A stretch of DNA of 64,000 nt from an uncultured Dehalococcoidia bacterium (GCA_951812285.1 OX638292.1:1097008-1161007); one strand, 5' to 3'. Positions 53,476-63,437 are shown, numbered from the stretch's first letter. Numbers and translations: made by a program. The notes: generated from the letters alone by a model not told the origin.

Positions 53476-55287
53476 ATGGCAACTCATCGGCTCCTCAGAT
53501 GGGGCGTAGTAGGCGCGGCTTTGGTTGCCGCAATGTTGGCGTTGGCTGCCTGCGGCAGCGATGCAGACACATCCACCTCCACTGCTCCTACCTCCACTGG
53601 TTCCTCGGCCGCACCCCAGCAACCACAGGCGCCTGCCGAGCCAGACCAACCCTCGGGCGTCACGGCCGCCGTAGGGGCCCCGCAGGCGCCGGATGCGCCT
53701 CAGGATCCCGTCGTAATTACGCCCCCAAGTATGGTGGAGCCCACTGTCGACCAAGTGGTCATTGCTTTCCCTGCTCCTTCCACCGAAGGGAACGACCCGA
53801 ACTTCGACTTCAGTTCGCCACCTAGCGTGCAGCTTCGGCCCATGTATGAGTATCTGGTTGGTGTGAACCCGGAGACTGGCGTCTTTGAGCCGCAGCTAGC
53901 CGAGACATGGTCCGTCGAGCCGGACGGTTTCGGCCTTCGTTACAAGCTTCGCGAGGGCGTCGAATTCCACAATGGTTGGGGCACCGTATCAACTGCGGAC
54001 GTTCAGCATGCGCATTGGAGCATCTCGCGGGATGATTCTCTCCACGGCTTGGCAGCCCAGTTCCGCCGGGAGATTACTGAGATTCAACCGATCAACGATC
54101 TGGAATTCGTAATCCGACTTAACAAGGCCAACCCCGGCAACTTCAACGGTATCTCCCAGCTCATTGGTGGTTGGGAAATCTCAAGCAAGACTATGTACGA
54201 CGAAGTCGGTCAGCCGACGCTCGCGGAACAGCCAATCGCCGGAACCGGGCCCTACAAGTTCTCGTCTCGGCAGCAGGGGCAGTACGTGCGGTTTGAGCGG
54301 GCCTTCAACCCTCACTGGCGCGTTACCCCGGACTTCCCTGAATTGGAGATCCGTTGGACCTCAGAAGCTTCGACCAGACTGGCTGCGCTGCTCACGGGAG
54401 AGATACACCTGACCCCTATTCCTTCTGACCTGGAAGCGCAGGTAATTGGCTCGGGTGGACGCCTGCTCAGCGGCAACGTCCCTGGTTTCCGCACCTTTTT
54501 CAACTTCCAGGGATCATGGTGGATCGACCATGGCGACCCGACTTCTGGACGCAAATTCCCGGACAGCCCCTTGCTCAACCAGAATGTGCGCAAGGCTTTG
54601 AGCAAAGCCATCGACCGCGCCGCACTCAACGAGGCCTTCTTTGGCAACGAGGCGGAGCAGGGAGTCCACAGCCACTTCCACCCCAGCCGTCTCGGCTGGA
54701 ACCCGGCTTGGGTTGACAGGTTCGACGCCGAATACGGGTACGACCCCGAGGGCGCTCGCGCGGCCTTGGCCGAAGCCGGTTACAACGACAATAACCCCTT
54801 GGAAACGAACCTTCACCTGATTAACCTGACGACGTACGCGGGATCTCTCGACCTGATCGAATCCGTGGCCGGCTTCTACTCAGATGTTGGCGTGAAGGCA
54901 AACCTAATCACCATGGACCCGGCTACCAGAAGCGCCAGGCAGCGCGCGCACGAGTTTGACAACCACATCGGCCTCGTGTCGACGTCGTCGGACATCTTCC
55001 TCGCCTCCCGGGTATACATGACGTCGTCGCACCCGGTGGCAGGCAACTATCAGGATGCCGAGATCAACGGGTACTACACGGAAGCCACGTCGACGCTGAG
55101 CCTGGAGGGTCAGGACGCCGCGCTTCGCAAGTTGGGTGACCGTTCCTTCGGTCTCAACCAGTCAATCCCGCTGTTCTGGATCCCAGCGAAAATCGCAATT
55201 GACCCCAACGTCGTTGCGGACTACGTTTTCCCTGGCAACATTTCCGGCACCTGGACGCACATGTATAACATTCGGGCAGCCCAGTAG
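53476..55287 (+). CDS. Oligopeptide/dipeptide ABC transporter substrate-binding lipoprotein
   Basis: A 603-residue extracytoplasmic family 5 solute-binding protein. A complete lipoprotein signal is present (LRWGVVGAALVAAMLALAAC, Cys at residue 24), then a Ser/Thr/Pro linker of about 60 residues and the binding domain with DFSSPPSVQLRPMYEYLVGV and NLHLINLTTYAGSLDLIES. It should capture peptides or similar solutes for an ABC importer, whose permease and ATPase genes are not in this window. ATG 53476 follows GGGAGG. It is a tandem paralogue of the gene before it. Confidence 0.93.
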   Translation: MATHRLLRWGVVGAALVAAMLALAACGSDADTSTSTAPTSTGSSAAPQQPQAPAEPDQPSGVTAAVGAPQAPDAPQDPVVITPPSMVEPTVDQVVIAFPAPSTEGNDPNFDFSSPPSVQLRPMYEYLVGVNPETGVFEPQLAETWSVEPDGFGLRYKLREGVEFHNGWGTVSTADVQHAHWSISRDDSLHGLAAQFRREITEIQPINDLEFVIRLNKANPGNFNGISQLIGGWEISSKTMYDEVGQPTLAEQPIAGTGPYKFSSRQQGQYVRFERAFNPHWRVTPDFPELEIRWTSEASTRLAALLTGEIHLTPIPSDLEAQVIGSGGRLLSGNVPGFRTFFNFQGSWWIDHGDPTSGRKFPDSPLLNQNVRKALSKAIDRAALNEAFFGNEAEQGVHSHFHPSRLGWNPAWVDRFDAEYGYDPEGARAALAEAGYNDNNPLETNLHLINLTTYAGSLDLIESVAGFYSDVGVKANLITMDPATRSARQRAHEFDNHIGLVSTSSDIFLASRVYMTSSHPVAGNYQDAEINGYYTEATSTLSLEGQDAALRKLGDRSFGLNQSIPLFWIPAKIAIDPNVVADYVFPGNISGTWTHMYNIRAAQ

Positions 55288-55308
55288 CCCACCTTCACGG
55301 AACATTGA

Positions 55309-55343
55309 CGCCCCCGGAGGTTCGCATCCGGGGGCGTCTTTTT
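55309..55343 (+). terminator. Intrinsic terminator after the second substrate-binding gene
   Basis: CGCCCCCGGA (55309-55318) pairs with TCCGGGGGCG (55327-55336), followed by TCTTTTT. It closely matches the terminator at 53051. Confidence 0.92.
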
Positions 55344-55779
55344 GCTTCCCGGTGCTCTGAAACGGCGGCATTGCGGTGACTAACTTGCGATTGCTACCCT
55401 TTCGTCATGGAAGGCAGACTACGGTATCCATATCGACGTGAGGGCGCCAACATGCTCGATGGCTTGGCGATAGTCTCCACGTCCCTCTTTCGGCGAGCCG
55501 CAACTCTCGGCCGTAAGCGTAGGGATTGTTTCGTCAGAAGCTCTAATGCCTTGTAGCTGAAGTGAATCACAACAGATACAAAACAAACAGGGATAAATTC
55601 ATTAACGGCTGTTGCTTACAGCAGCCTATGGGTTTGAATGATCGTCTGCCCTCATCCCTGCAGGAAGACTCCTGGAGTTTGTGCGCCTTACCGTCAAATT
55701 GACGGAGATCTCCTTGCCCGTGTATGCTCGCGCACAACTGGCAAGCTTCCCCGAAATGAGAAGACGGAGAGGGAGAGAG
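55344..55779 (+). other. Gene-free stretch upstream of the Rieske oxygenase
   Basis: About 430 bases, AT-richer than average between 55550 and 55640. No protein-like frame and no confident promoter pair. GGGAGAGAG before 55780 is the ribosome-binding site of the next gene. Confidence 0.4.
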
Positions 55780-57045
55780 ATGCTCACCAAGGAAGAAAAC
55801 CGGTACATGACCGAGACCGGCCCCGGCACGCCGATGGGCGATTTCATGCGCCGCTTCTGGCACCCCGTGCTGCTCTCAGAAGAGCTGCCCGAGCCGGACT
55901 GCCCCCCTAAGCGCACCAAGATTCTGAGCGAGGATCTCGTCGCCTTCCGCGACACCAACGGCAACGTCGGCCTCGTTGACAACTACTGCCCGCACCGCCG
56001 CGCAAGCCTCTTCTTCGGCCGCAACGAGGAGGCCGGCCTTCGCTGCGTGTACCATGGCTGGAAGTTCGATGTGAGCGGCGACTGCGTCGACATGCCATCG
56101 GAACCCGCCGAGTCCAACTTCAAGGACAAGGTCAAGATCAAGGCTTACCCCTGCCGTGAGGGCGCAGGCATGGTCTGGGCATACATGGGCCCGCCGGAGC
56201 TGCAGCCCGAGATGCCCAAGCTCGAGTACCTCGACATGCCCGAGGACCAGTACGTGTCCACCAAGGTAATGTACGAGTCCAACTACGTGCAGGTCATCGA
56301 GGGAGAGATCGACACGGTCCACGCTTCCATCCTCCACAGCAACCTCGACTCCCTCTCCAAGTCAAACTCCGCGACTACAATCGGCGGGCGCTACTCCTAC
56401 CGCGACCGGCCCGCGCGGTTCTTCGTCGAGGACACGGACAGCGGCATCCTCATCGGCGCGCGCCGCAACGCCGAGGAAGACAGCTACTACTGGCGCATCT
56501 CGCGCTTCCTCTACCCCTACATCACCATGATCCCGCGCGAGCCGCAGGGTTCGGCGAGATCTGGCCTCATCGTCCCTATTGACGACGAGAACTGCTGGTT
56601 CTTCTGGGTGCGCTGGAACCCGTTCCGCCCGCTGGAGGAGGAAGAGATCCGCACCTACGAGCTCATGAAGGCGAGCCTGGCGCCCGTCACCTACCTCGGT
56701 CAGGCCAACAAGCGCAATGACTACATGATCGACCGCGAGATGCAGAAGACGGTGAACTACACCGGCATCCCGCAGAACAACGCCCGTGCGCAGGACGCCG
56801 CCATGACGGACAGCATGGGCACCATCGTCGACCGCTCTCACGAGCACCTCGGCACGACGGACATGGCCATCATCCGCATGCGTCGCCGCCTCGTGCAGGG
56901 CGCGCGGGAGCTGGAGGAAGGCATCGAGCCCTACGCTGCAGGCCACCCAGAGGTCTTCGCGGTCCGCTCCGGTGGCGCGGTCCTGCCCCGCGACATTTAC
57001 TTCACTGAAGACCCGTCCGTGCAGGCCGACATCTTCGTCCAATAG
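55780..57045 (+). CDS. Rieske non-heme iron oxygenase, large subunit type (phthalate-dioxygenase-like)
   Basis: A 421-residue oxygenase. The Rieske 2Fe-2S centre is formed by YCPHRRAS (Cys, His) near residue 68 and CVYHGWKFD (Cys, His) near residue 88. The catalytic iron site has EGEIDTVHASILH, with the bridging Asp and the two His. C-terminal features match the phthalate 4,5-dioxygenase/LigXa group, which hydroxylates or demethylates aromatic acids. The substrate is unknown, and no reductase gene is beside it. ATG 55780 is chosen by the GAGAGAG site and family N-terminus. Confidence 0.92.
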   Translation: MLTKEENRYMTETGPGTPMGDFMRRFWHPVLLSEELPEPDCPPKRTKILSEDLVAFRDTNGNVGLVDNYCPHRRASLFFGRNEEAGLRCVYHGWKFDVSGDCVDMPSEPAESNFKDKVKIKAYPCREGAGMVWAYMGPPELQPEMPKLEYLDMPEDQYVSTKVMYESNYVQVIEGEIDTVHASILHSNLDSLSKSNSATTIGGRYSYRDRPARFFVEDTDSGILIGARRNAEEDSYYWRISRFLYPYITMIPREPQGSARSGLIVPIDDENCWFFWVRWNPFRPLEEEEIRTYELMKASLAPVTYLGQANKRNDYMIDREMQKTVNYTGIPQNNARAQDAAMTDSMGTIVDRSHEHLGTTDMAIIRMRRRLVQGARELEEGIEPYAAGHPEVFAVRSGGAVLPRDIYFTEDPSVQADIFVQ

Positions 57046-57067
57046 CCAGTAGACGCCCGACATAACG

Positions 57068-57108
57068 AGAGGCCCCGACGCGGTTGCCGCACCGGGGCCT
57101 CTTCATTC
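57068..57108. terminator. Terminator hairpin between the Rieske gene and cimA
   Basis: AGAGGCCCCG (57068-57077) pairs with CGGGGCCTCT (57093-57102), with an inner GCGG/CCGC stem, followed by TCATTCCT. It lies between convergent genes and may serve both. Confidence 0.7.
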
Positions 57109-57136
57109 CTCGATCATGCCACCCAGACTGTGGATG

Positions 57137-58744
57137 CTACGCCGCTGCGGCCCGCCGCTGCTCGAGAAGCCACCACTCCAAGCTGTCCTGCAGCGCCATC
57201 CAAGACGCCTCGATGATGTTCGCCGAGCAGCCCATCGTGTGCCATGTGCCCTCGCCGTCCGTCGACTCCACGAGGACCCGCACCATCGCGCCGGTGCCCG
57301 CGCCCTGGTCGACGACGCGCACCTTGTAGTCGAGCAGCCGCACGGCCTCCAGCTCCGGGTAGAACAGGAGCAGCCCTTTGCGGGCCGCGCCATCCATCGC
57401 GTTCACTGGGCCATTGCCGCTTGCCGCTGTGTGGACAACCTCGCCGCCCACCTGCACCTTCACTGTCGCCTCGCACGCTACGCTGTCGGCGTCGACGCCA
57501 GCCGGCCGGCGGTGCTTCTCCACGATGACCATGAAGTCGACAAGGTCGAAGGGCGGCTCATAGTCGGGCATAGACCGCCGCACCAGCATCTCGAAGGACA
57601 CCTCTGCGCCCTCGTACTGGAAACCACGGTTCTCCTGCTCCTTGATGACGGCGAGTAGGTCGCGCACGACGCGGTCGTCGGCGTCCCGCGGCGAGGCATA
57701 GATGCCCATCGACACCAACTTCTGGATGACGTTGCTGCGCCCAGCCAGCTCAGACACCAGGATGTGGTTGGTGTTGCCCACCAGCTCAGGCGCCACGTGC
57801 TGATAGCTCTCCTCGAACTTCGCGACAGCGGAAGCGTGCAGACCCGCCTTGTGCGTGAACGCGCTCGCGCCAACAAAGGGCTGGTACGGGTTCGGCGTGC
57901 GGTTCACAATCTCGCTGACGAAGAGTGAGACCTCCGCCATGCTCCGGAGTTGCTCCTCCGACACGCACTCATACCCCATCTTTAGCTGCAGGTCGCCGAT
58001 GACGGATAGGAGGTTGGCGTTCCCGCACCGCTCGCCATAGCCGTTCACCGTGCCCTGCACCTGCGTCGCGCCGGCCATCACCCCCGCGAGGGCGTTCGCA
58101 ACCGCCACGTCGCCATCGTTGTGCGGATGAATGGCGAGCGCCGCCTCCGGCACCTCCTCGCGCACCCGCGCCACGATAGCCGCCACCTCGTGCGGCAGCG
58201 CGCCGCCGTTGGTGTCGCACAGCACGACGGTGTCGGCCCCGGCATCCGAGGCGGCTTGCACACACTGGAGGGCGTACTCCGGGTTTGCCTTGAATCCGTC
58301 AAAGAAGTGCTCGGCGTCCAGCAGCACGGTCTTCCCGTGGCCCTTGAAGAACGCCACGCTGTCGGCGATCATCGCCAGGTTTTCTTCCAGGTTTGTCTCC
58401 AATACGTGGGTGACGTGCATGTCCCACGTCTTACCGACCATCGTGACGACGGGCGTGTTGGCGTCCAGCGCGTGACGCAGCGTCGCGTCCGTCTCCGCCG
58501 ATCCGTTGGCACGCCGGGTGCTGCAGAATGCCGCGAGTTTTGCGTGCCTCAATTCCAGCGACTGCGCTTGCAAGAAGAATTCGGCGTCCTTGGGGTTGGC
58601 TCCAGGCCAGCCGCCCTCAATGAAGTCGATGCCCATCTCATCCAATTTCCGGGCGATCTTCAACTTGTCCTCGACAGACAGCGACACGCCTTCCTGCTGC
58701 GTCCCGTCGCGCAGTGTGGTGTCATAGATCTCTATCTTCGCCAT
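57137..58744 (-). CDS. cimA: (R)-citramalate synthase
   Basis: A 535-residue enzyme of the isopropylmalate/citramalate synthase family. IYDTTLRDGTQQEGVSLSVEDKLKIARKLDEMGIDFIEGGWPGANPKD is the CimA-type N-terminus. CDTNGGALPHEV, AIHPHNDGDVAVANALAG and GYGERCGNANL give the metal and substrate sites. The C-terminal 150 residues form a LeuA-type dimer regulatory domain. It condenses pyruvate and acetyl-CoA for isoleucine synthesis; a homocitrate or isopropylmalate role cannot be fully excluded. ATG 58744 is preferred, GGGGAAA upstream. It is controlled by the T-box at 58791-59037. Confidence 0.92.
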   Translation of the reverse strand: MAKIEIYDTTLRDGTQQEGVSLSVEDKLKIARKLDEMGIDFIEGGWPGANPKDAEFFLQAQSLELRHAKLAAFCSTRRANGSAETDATLRHALDANTPVVTMVGKTWDMHVTHVLETNLEENLAMIADSVAFFKGHGKTVLLDAEHFFDGFKANPEYALQCVQAASDAGADTVVLCDTNGGALPHEVAAIVARVREEVPEAALAIHPHNDGDVAVANALAGVMAGATQVQGTVNGYGERCGNANLLSVIGDLQLKMGYECVSEEQLRSMAEVSLFVSEIVNRTPNPYQPFVGASAFTHKAGLHASAVAKFEESYQHVAPELVGNTNHILVSELAGRSNVIQKLVSMGIYASPRDADDRVVRDLLAVIKEQENRGFQYEGAEVSFEMLVRRSMPDYEPPFDLVDFMVIVEKHRRPAGVDADSVACEATVKVQVGGEVVHTAASGNGPVNAMDGAARKGLLLFYPELEAVRLLDYKVRVVDQGAGTGAMVRVLVESTDGEGTWHTMGCSANIIEASWMALQDSLEWWLLEQRRAAAA

Positions 58745-58790
58745 GCGTTTTCCCCTGCTCGGCGCCCCTGGCGCCAGTTTGCTGCACACA

Positions 58791-59037
58791 ACAAAAAACC
58801 CGTCCCACCAAGGGACGGGCTCTCACCCGCGGTACCACCCTTATTCCTCCCGGTGCGGGAGACACTTGGAGGGCGCCATCACGCCCCTTCCCGGTAACGG
58901 CGGGAGGCCGTTGCACCTACTGCCAGGTTCAGCGCAATGCTCGGGAGGGATTTTCGACGGGCGCCCACCTGTCCGCTCTCACCGTACCGGACTCGCTGAA
59001 GGCTGCATCCCCGGCTACTCGTCTCCGTCAACGCACA
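58791..59037 (-). promoter_or_regulatory. T-box riboswitch leader of cimA (apparent Leu specifier CUG)
   Basis: The T-box element (AAGGGTGGTACCGCGGGTG) is on the minus strand at 58842-58824. Its terminator has arms CCCGTCCC (58819-58812) and GGGACGGG (58806-58799) with a T6 tail. An AGTA motif in GACGAGTAGCC starts Stem I. In the same position as the leuS specifier, GCTGAAC is followed by CTG (58926-58924), a Leu codon. No Ile codon is in that position. Placement of the specifier is by analogy with the leuS leader. Confidence 0.88.
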
Positions 59038-59040
59038 ATC

Positions 59041-59069
59041 AGGCTAGCACGTGTGTACGGCATGGTCAA
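59041..59069 (-). promoter_or_regulatory. Promoter of the cimA T-box transcript
   Basis: TTGACC (59069-59064), 17 bases, TAGCCT (59046-59041) on the minus strand, directly before the T-box. Confidence 0.6.
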
Positions 59070-59163
59070 GAAAGCACGCAATGAGCGCAAGCCTGGCATT
59101 CCGGGCTGGCATTCGCGCGCACTCGCTGTGCGATAATGCGACGAACCCCGGCAGAGGTGCTCC

Positions 59164-61626
59164 GTGACCCTGAAGCGCGCCCCAACATTCGCCCAACGAT
59201 TGCGGGATTTCCGGCGAGTCCTGCAGCTTGAAGCGCGTCGCGGCTATGCCGACCGCGCCGTCGTGGGCGGCCTTGGGCGCTTCCTCGACCGATGGCGAGC
59301 CGAGCTCACGGAAGAGGAGGCCGATTCCCTGCCCCCAACCCTCACTACCGCCCTCGCGCAACGGCGCTACCACGACCTTTCGCCGGAGTTGCGCGAGCGC
59401 TGGGTCCACGAGGCCCTCACGGCGCTCGACGACTACGCCGTCGCCTCGGAGCCGACGCCAAAGGAGCGAGCTCCCCGCGCCGTGCCACCGCGAAGAATCA
59501 CGCCGCCACCCGCCTCTCCAACGCTCGAATCACCGCCGACGATCGTTCGGGGCGTGGGCTCTGGCATCGCGGCCAAACTGGAAAACCTCGGCATTACCAC
59601 CGTGAGCGGCCTGTTGCGCCACTACCCGTCACGGCACCTCTCAGTAACCAGTGTTGCCGAGCTGGACAGCGCGCAGGAGACCGCCATCATCGGCACCATC
59701 TGGAGCGTCAACCGTCGGGGCTACGGCCGCGGCCAGCAGATGCAGGCCACGGAGGCGGTCGTTGGTGACGCCAGTGGCAACATCCAGGTCGTCTGGTTCA
59801 ACCAGCCGTACGTGGCCCGGTACGTCAGCAGTGGAGACAGAATCCTGATCAGCGGGTATTTTCGCGCCTATCGCGGCAGGCCCACGTTGGAGGCCAACAG
59901 CTTCGAGGTACTCCAGGATGACGCCGACCCGCTCCCGCCAAACAGCCTCGTGCCCGTGTATCCCGCCACAAAGGGGCTCACGCAGCGAACACTCCGAAAG
60001 ATCATCGGTAACGCCCTTGATGCCTGGCTTCCACGCTTGGCCGAGCTACTGCCGGACGGTGTCCGTGAGCGACAACGATTGCTGCCCCTCCCGACGGCCC
60101 TCGGCACATACCATCAGCCAGCATCGGCTGATTCCAAGACTGAGGCGCGCCGCCGTCTCGCATTCGACGAGATGATCGTGCGGCAACTCTTTCTGTTGGC
60201 ACGCAAGCACAACTGGCAGGAGGCGCCCGCTGTCCGGCTGCCCATGCACGTCGACATTCTCAAGTCCTACGTCAACGCGCTACCATTCAAGCTCACCCGC
60301 GCCCAGCGGCGCGTGCTGCGCGAGACGTTGGACGACATCGCTGAGGCGAAGCCTGCCCATCGCCTCGTGGAGGGCGACGTCGGAAGCGGCAAGACAGTCG
60401 TCGCCCTCGGTGCGATGCTGAACGCGGCTGCCCACGGGTACCAGGCCGCCATGATGGCTCCCACTGAGCTCCTGGCAGAGCAGCACTTTCAGACCATTTC
60501 AACGCTGCTCAAGGGGTTCCAGCGGCCCATTAGCGCGCCGAACCGCCTCGCGCTCTACATCGACCCCCTGCCTCGCCCGGTGGTCGTAGGCCTGCTCCTC
60601 GGCAGCCATTCGCAGCGGGAGAAGGCGGCCCTGCGGCGGGAGGCTCGCGACGGTGGCGTCGATATCCTCGTTGGCACACACGCGTTGCTGCAGGAGGCCA
60701 CTGCCATTCCCAATCTCGCCCTTGCCGTGGTCGACGAGGAGCATCGCTTTGGCGTCGCACAGCGCAGCGCACTGATCGGGAAGGGTGGGCTGCGCCCGCA
60801 CCTCATCAGCATGAGCGCGACACCCATCCCACGAAGCCTTTCGCTCACGGTGTATGGAGACCTCGACATCTCCACCATCGACGAACTCCCGCCCGGCCGT
60901 ACGCCCAACAAGACCCGCTGGCTCAAGCCGGGCCAGCGGGATCAAGCGGTCCGGTTCATCCGGAAGGAGGTCCGCGAGGGCCATCAGGCCTTCGTAGTTT
61001 GCCCTATCATCGAGGAGTCAGAGTCGCTGCAGGTCAGCGCGGCGGTGGAAGAACACCAGCGGCTTTCGGAGGAAGTGTTCCCGCATCTGCGCGTGGGCCT
61101 GTTGCACGGCCGCATGTCCCTGCCAGAGAAGAACGCCGCCATGGACAGCTTCCGCGACGGCGACCTAGACATTCTCGTCTCCACGCCCGTGGTTGAGGTT
61201 GGGGTGGACATCCCCAACGCGACCGTGATGATGGTTGAGGCTGCCGACCGCTTCGGCCTCTCCGCGCTGCACCAGCTTCGCGGACGCGTCGGCCGGGGTG
61301 AGGCGCCCGGATACTGCATCCTCATGGCCGACGATGACAGTGATGCCGCTAGCGCACGGCTCAAGATCCTCGAGGAGGAGACCGACGGATTTCGTGTCGC
61401 CGAGGCTGACCTGCGCCTGCGTGGCCCCGGGGAACTCGCGGGCACGCGCCAGAGCGGCTTGCCGGACCTGCGGCTCGCGGACCTGCACGACGTCGAGCTC
61501 GTCACCGCCTCGCGCGACGAGGCCAACGCCATCCTCGAACGCGACCCCCTGCTGCAACTCGAAGAGCACCGCCTCCTCGCGGACGCCGTGGAGAAACTGA
61601 CCGCGCGCATCGCCGAGCAATGGTAA
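59164..61626 (+). CDS. recG: ATP-dependent DNA helicase RecG
   Basis: An 820-residue helicase that remodels stalled forks and Holliday junctions. The wedge/OB domain (about 115-310) starts with VRGVGSGIAAKLENLGI. The Walker A is GDVGSGKT near residue 405, DEEH near 524, and the second RecA lobe has LHGRMSLPEKNAAM and ATPVVEVGVDIPNAT-like TPVVEVGVDIPNAT and QLRGRVGRGE. The N-terminal 110 residues are an extension seen in some RecG proteins. GTG 59164 is the likely start. Confidence 0.96.
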   Translation: MTLKRAPTFAQRLRDFRRVLQLEARRGYADRAVVGGLGRFLDRWRAELTEEEADSLPPTLTTALAQRRYHDLSPELRERWVHEALTALDDYAVASEPTPKERAPRAVPPRRITPPPASPTLESPPTIVRGVGSGIAAKLENLGITTVSGLLRHYPSRHLSVTSVAELDSAQETAIIGTIWSVNRRGYGRGQQMQATEAVVGDASGNIQVVWFNQPYVARYVSSGDRILISGYFRAYRGRPTLEANSFEVLQDDADPLPPNSLVPVYPATKGLTQRTLRKIIGNALDAWLPRLAELLPDGVRERQRLLPLPTALGTYHQPASADSKTEARRRLAFDEMIVRQLFLLARKHNWQEAPAVRLPMHVDILKSYVNALPFKLTRAQRRVLRETLDDIAEAKPAHRLVEGDVGSGKTVVALGAMLNAAAHGYQAAMMAPTELLAEQHFQTISTLLKGFQRPISAPNRLALYIDPLPRPVVVGLLLGSHSQREKAALRREARDGGVDILVGTHALLQEATAIPNLALAVVDEEHRFGVAQRSALIGKGGLRPHLISMSATPIPRSLSLTVYGDLDISTIDELPPGRTPNKTRWLKPGQRDQAVRFIRKEVREGHQAFVVCPIIEESESLQVSAAVEEHQRLSEEVFPHLRVGLLHGRMSLPEKNAAMDSFRDGDLDILVSTPVVEVGVDIPNATVMMVEAADRFGLSALHQLRGRVGRGEAPGYCILMADDDSDAASARLKILEEETDGFRVAEADLRLRGPGELAGTRQSGLPDLRLADLHDVELVTASRDEANAILERDPLLQLEEHRLLADAVEKLTARIAEQW

Positions 61627-61748
61627 CGGCGCGCGAGTTTTCCCTAAACTTCGGCGTTGCGGTATACTTTAGGCACTTGGCATGCTGGTAAGGCGTGCCC
61701 ACTTTTTTCCTGCGGTGGGGTCCTTCTCGCCGCAAAGCGTGAGTGATT

Positions 61749-63410
61749 ATGCACGTTCGTGACCTTGTTGCGGCCCGCGTAACTGAGGCCCTCAACAAAG
61801 CGCAGACTGCGCAGTCCCTGCCCACTGTCCCGGCGCCCGGCAGCATAGTCGAACGCCCCCAGAACCCTGAGCATGGCGATTTCGCCAGCAGCGCTCCGCT
61901 CAAACTCGCCCGCACCATGCGCATGGCCCCCATGGACATCGCGCAGGCGTTGGCGGACTGCATCGCCACCGACCGCGAGATCGCGACTGTCGAGATTGCG
62001 CCGCCCGGCTTCATCAACTTCACCCTCTCGCCCGAGTGGCTGCAGCAACAGGTCGAGACGATCCTCGAGGCGGGCGACACCTTCGGCTCCACGGACACCG
62101 GTGCGGGCAAGCGGGTGCAGGTAGAGTTCGTCAGCGTCAACCCAACGGGGCCCGTCCACGTCGGGCACGCTCGCGGAGCGGTCATCGGCAGCGTCCTCGC
62201 GTCGAGCCTCGCCGCCGCAGGTTTCGAGGTCTCCCGTGAGTACTATCTCAACGACGCCGGCAGCCAGATCGACCTCTTCCACCAGTCGCTGTACGCCCGC
62301 TACGCCCAGGCTCTTGGTAAGGACAAGGAGCTGCCCGCCGGAGGGTACCAGGGCGACTACATGACGGAGCTTGGCGCGGAACTTGCGCAGACCCACGGAG
62401 ACGCCTTCCTGCAACAGCCCGAGGACGAGGGGGTCCGGGCAATTGGCGCGATCGGCATCGAGCGCATGATCGCTAACATCCGGGACGACCTCGCAGCCCT
62501 CCGCGTCGAGTTCGACGTGTGGTTCAGCGAGCAGAGTCTCTTCGAGGGCTCGGACTACGACACGTCCATGCGGATGCTCCGCGAGGGCGGCCACGTGACG
62601 GAGCGCGAAGGAGCGACGTGGTTCATCTCCACCGCACTCGGCGAGGACAAGGACAACGTCCTCATCCGTTCAAACGGCCTACCCACCTACTTTGCCTCGG
62701 ACGCGGCCTACCACTTCAACAAGTTCATGGTGCGCGTCTTTGACCGCGTGACGGACATCTGGGGCGCAGACCACCAAGGGCATGTGAACCGCGTCAAGGC
62801 TGTCGTGGGCGCCCTCGGCGTGGACCCGGACCGGCTCAACATCATCATTGGGCAGATGGTCGCGCTGAAACGCGGCGGCGAGTCGGTCCGCGCGTCCAAG
62901 CGTACCGGCGACATCATCACCCTGCGCGAACTCGTGGACGAAGTTGGCCCGGACGCATGCCGCTACTTCTTCCTGTCGCGATCGGCCGAGGCCCAGATGG
63001 AGTTTGACCTGGAGCTTGCCACCAAGGAGTCCCAGGAAAACCCCGTCTACTATCTGCAGTACGCCCACGCCCGAATTGCCGGGATCCTTCGCAATGCGGG
63101 GGAGCAGGGGCTCGACTTTGCTGAGGGCGACGTGCACCTGCTCCGCGAGCCCGAGGAGCTGGCGCTGGTCCGCCAACTCCTTCTGCTGCCCGAGATCATC
63201 GAGACCATCGCTGAGACGATGGAGCCCCACCGCCTACCCCATTACACGCTGGAGCTTGCCACCGCCTTCCACTGGTTCTATGACCGCTGCCGCGTCATCT
63301 CTGACGACGAGGCCCTGACAAAGGCGCGGCTCAAGTTGGTGGAGGCCTCACGCATCGGTCTGGCGCGGTGCCTGTCGCTTATGGGCATGGCCGCGCCGGA
63401 ACAGATGTAG
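61749..63410 (+). CDS. argS: Arginyl-tRNA synthetase
   Basis: A 553-residue class I synthetase. The HIGH motif is GPVHVGHARG near residue 135. The KMSKS site is degenerate (RASKRTGD), as is usual for ArgRS. An N-terminal Add-1 domain and a C-terminal DALR anticodon-binding domain (HYTLELATAFHWFYDRCRV...) are present. ATG 61749 is preferred over GTG 61743. No good ribosome-binding site is visible. No T-box was found in its leader. Confidence 0.96.
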   Translation: MHVRDLVAARVTEALNKAQTAQSLPTVPAPGSIVERPQNPEHGDFASSAPLKLARTMRMAPMDIAQALADCIATDREIATVEIAPPGFINFTLSPEWLQQQVETILEAGDTFGSTDTGAGKRVQVEFVSVNPTGPVHVGHARGAVIGSVLASSLAAAGFEVSREYYLNDAGSQIDLFHQSLYARYAQALGKDKELPAGGYQGDYMTELGAELAQTHGDAFLQQPEDEGVRAIGAIGIERMIANIRDDLAALRVEFDVWFSEQSLFEGSDYDTSMRMLREGGHVTEREGATWFISTALGEDKDNVLIRSNGLPTYFASDAAYHFNKFMVRVFDRVTDIWGADHQGHVNRVKAVVGALGVDPDRLNIIIGQMVALKRGGESVRASKRTGDIITLRELVDEVGPDACRYFFLSRSAEAQMEFDLELATKESQENPVYYLQYAHARIAGILRNAGEQGLDFAEGDVHLLREPEELALVRQLLLLPEIIETIAETMEPHRLPHYTLELATAFHWFYDRCRVISDDEALTKARLKLVEASRIGLARCLSLMGMAAPEQM

Positions 63411-63437
63411 CGCCATGCCATTCTGCCGAGCCACCGA

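Noticed and set aside
61627-61748. T-box leader for argS
   Set aside because: No GGTGGTACCGCGG-type element or terminator precedes argS.
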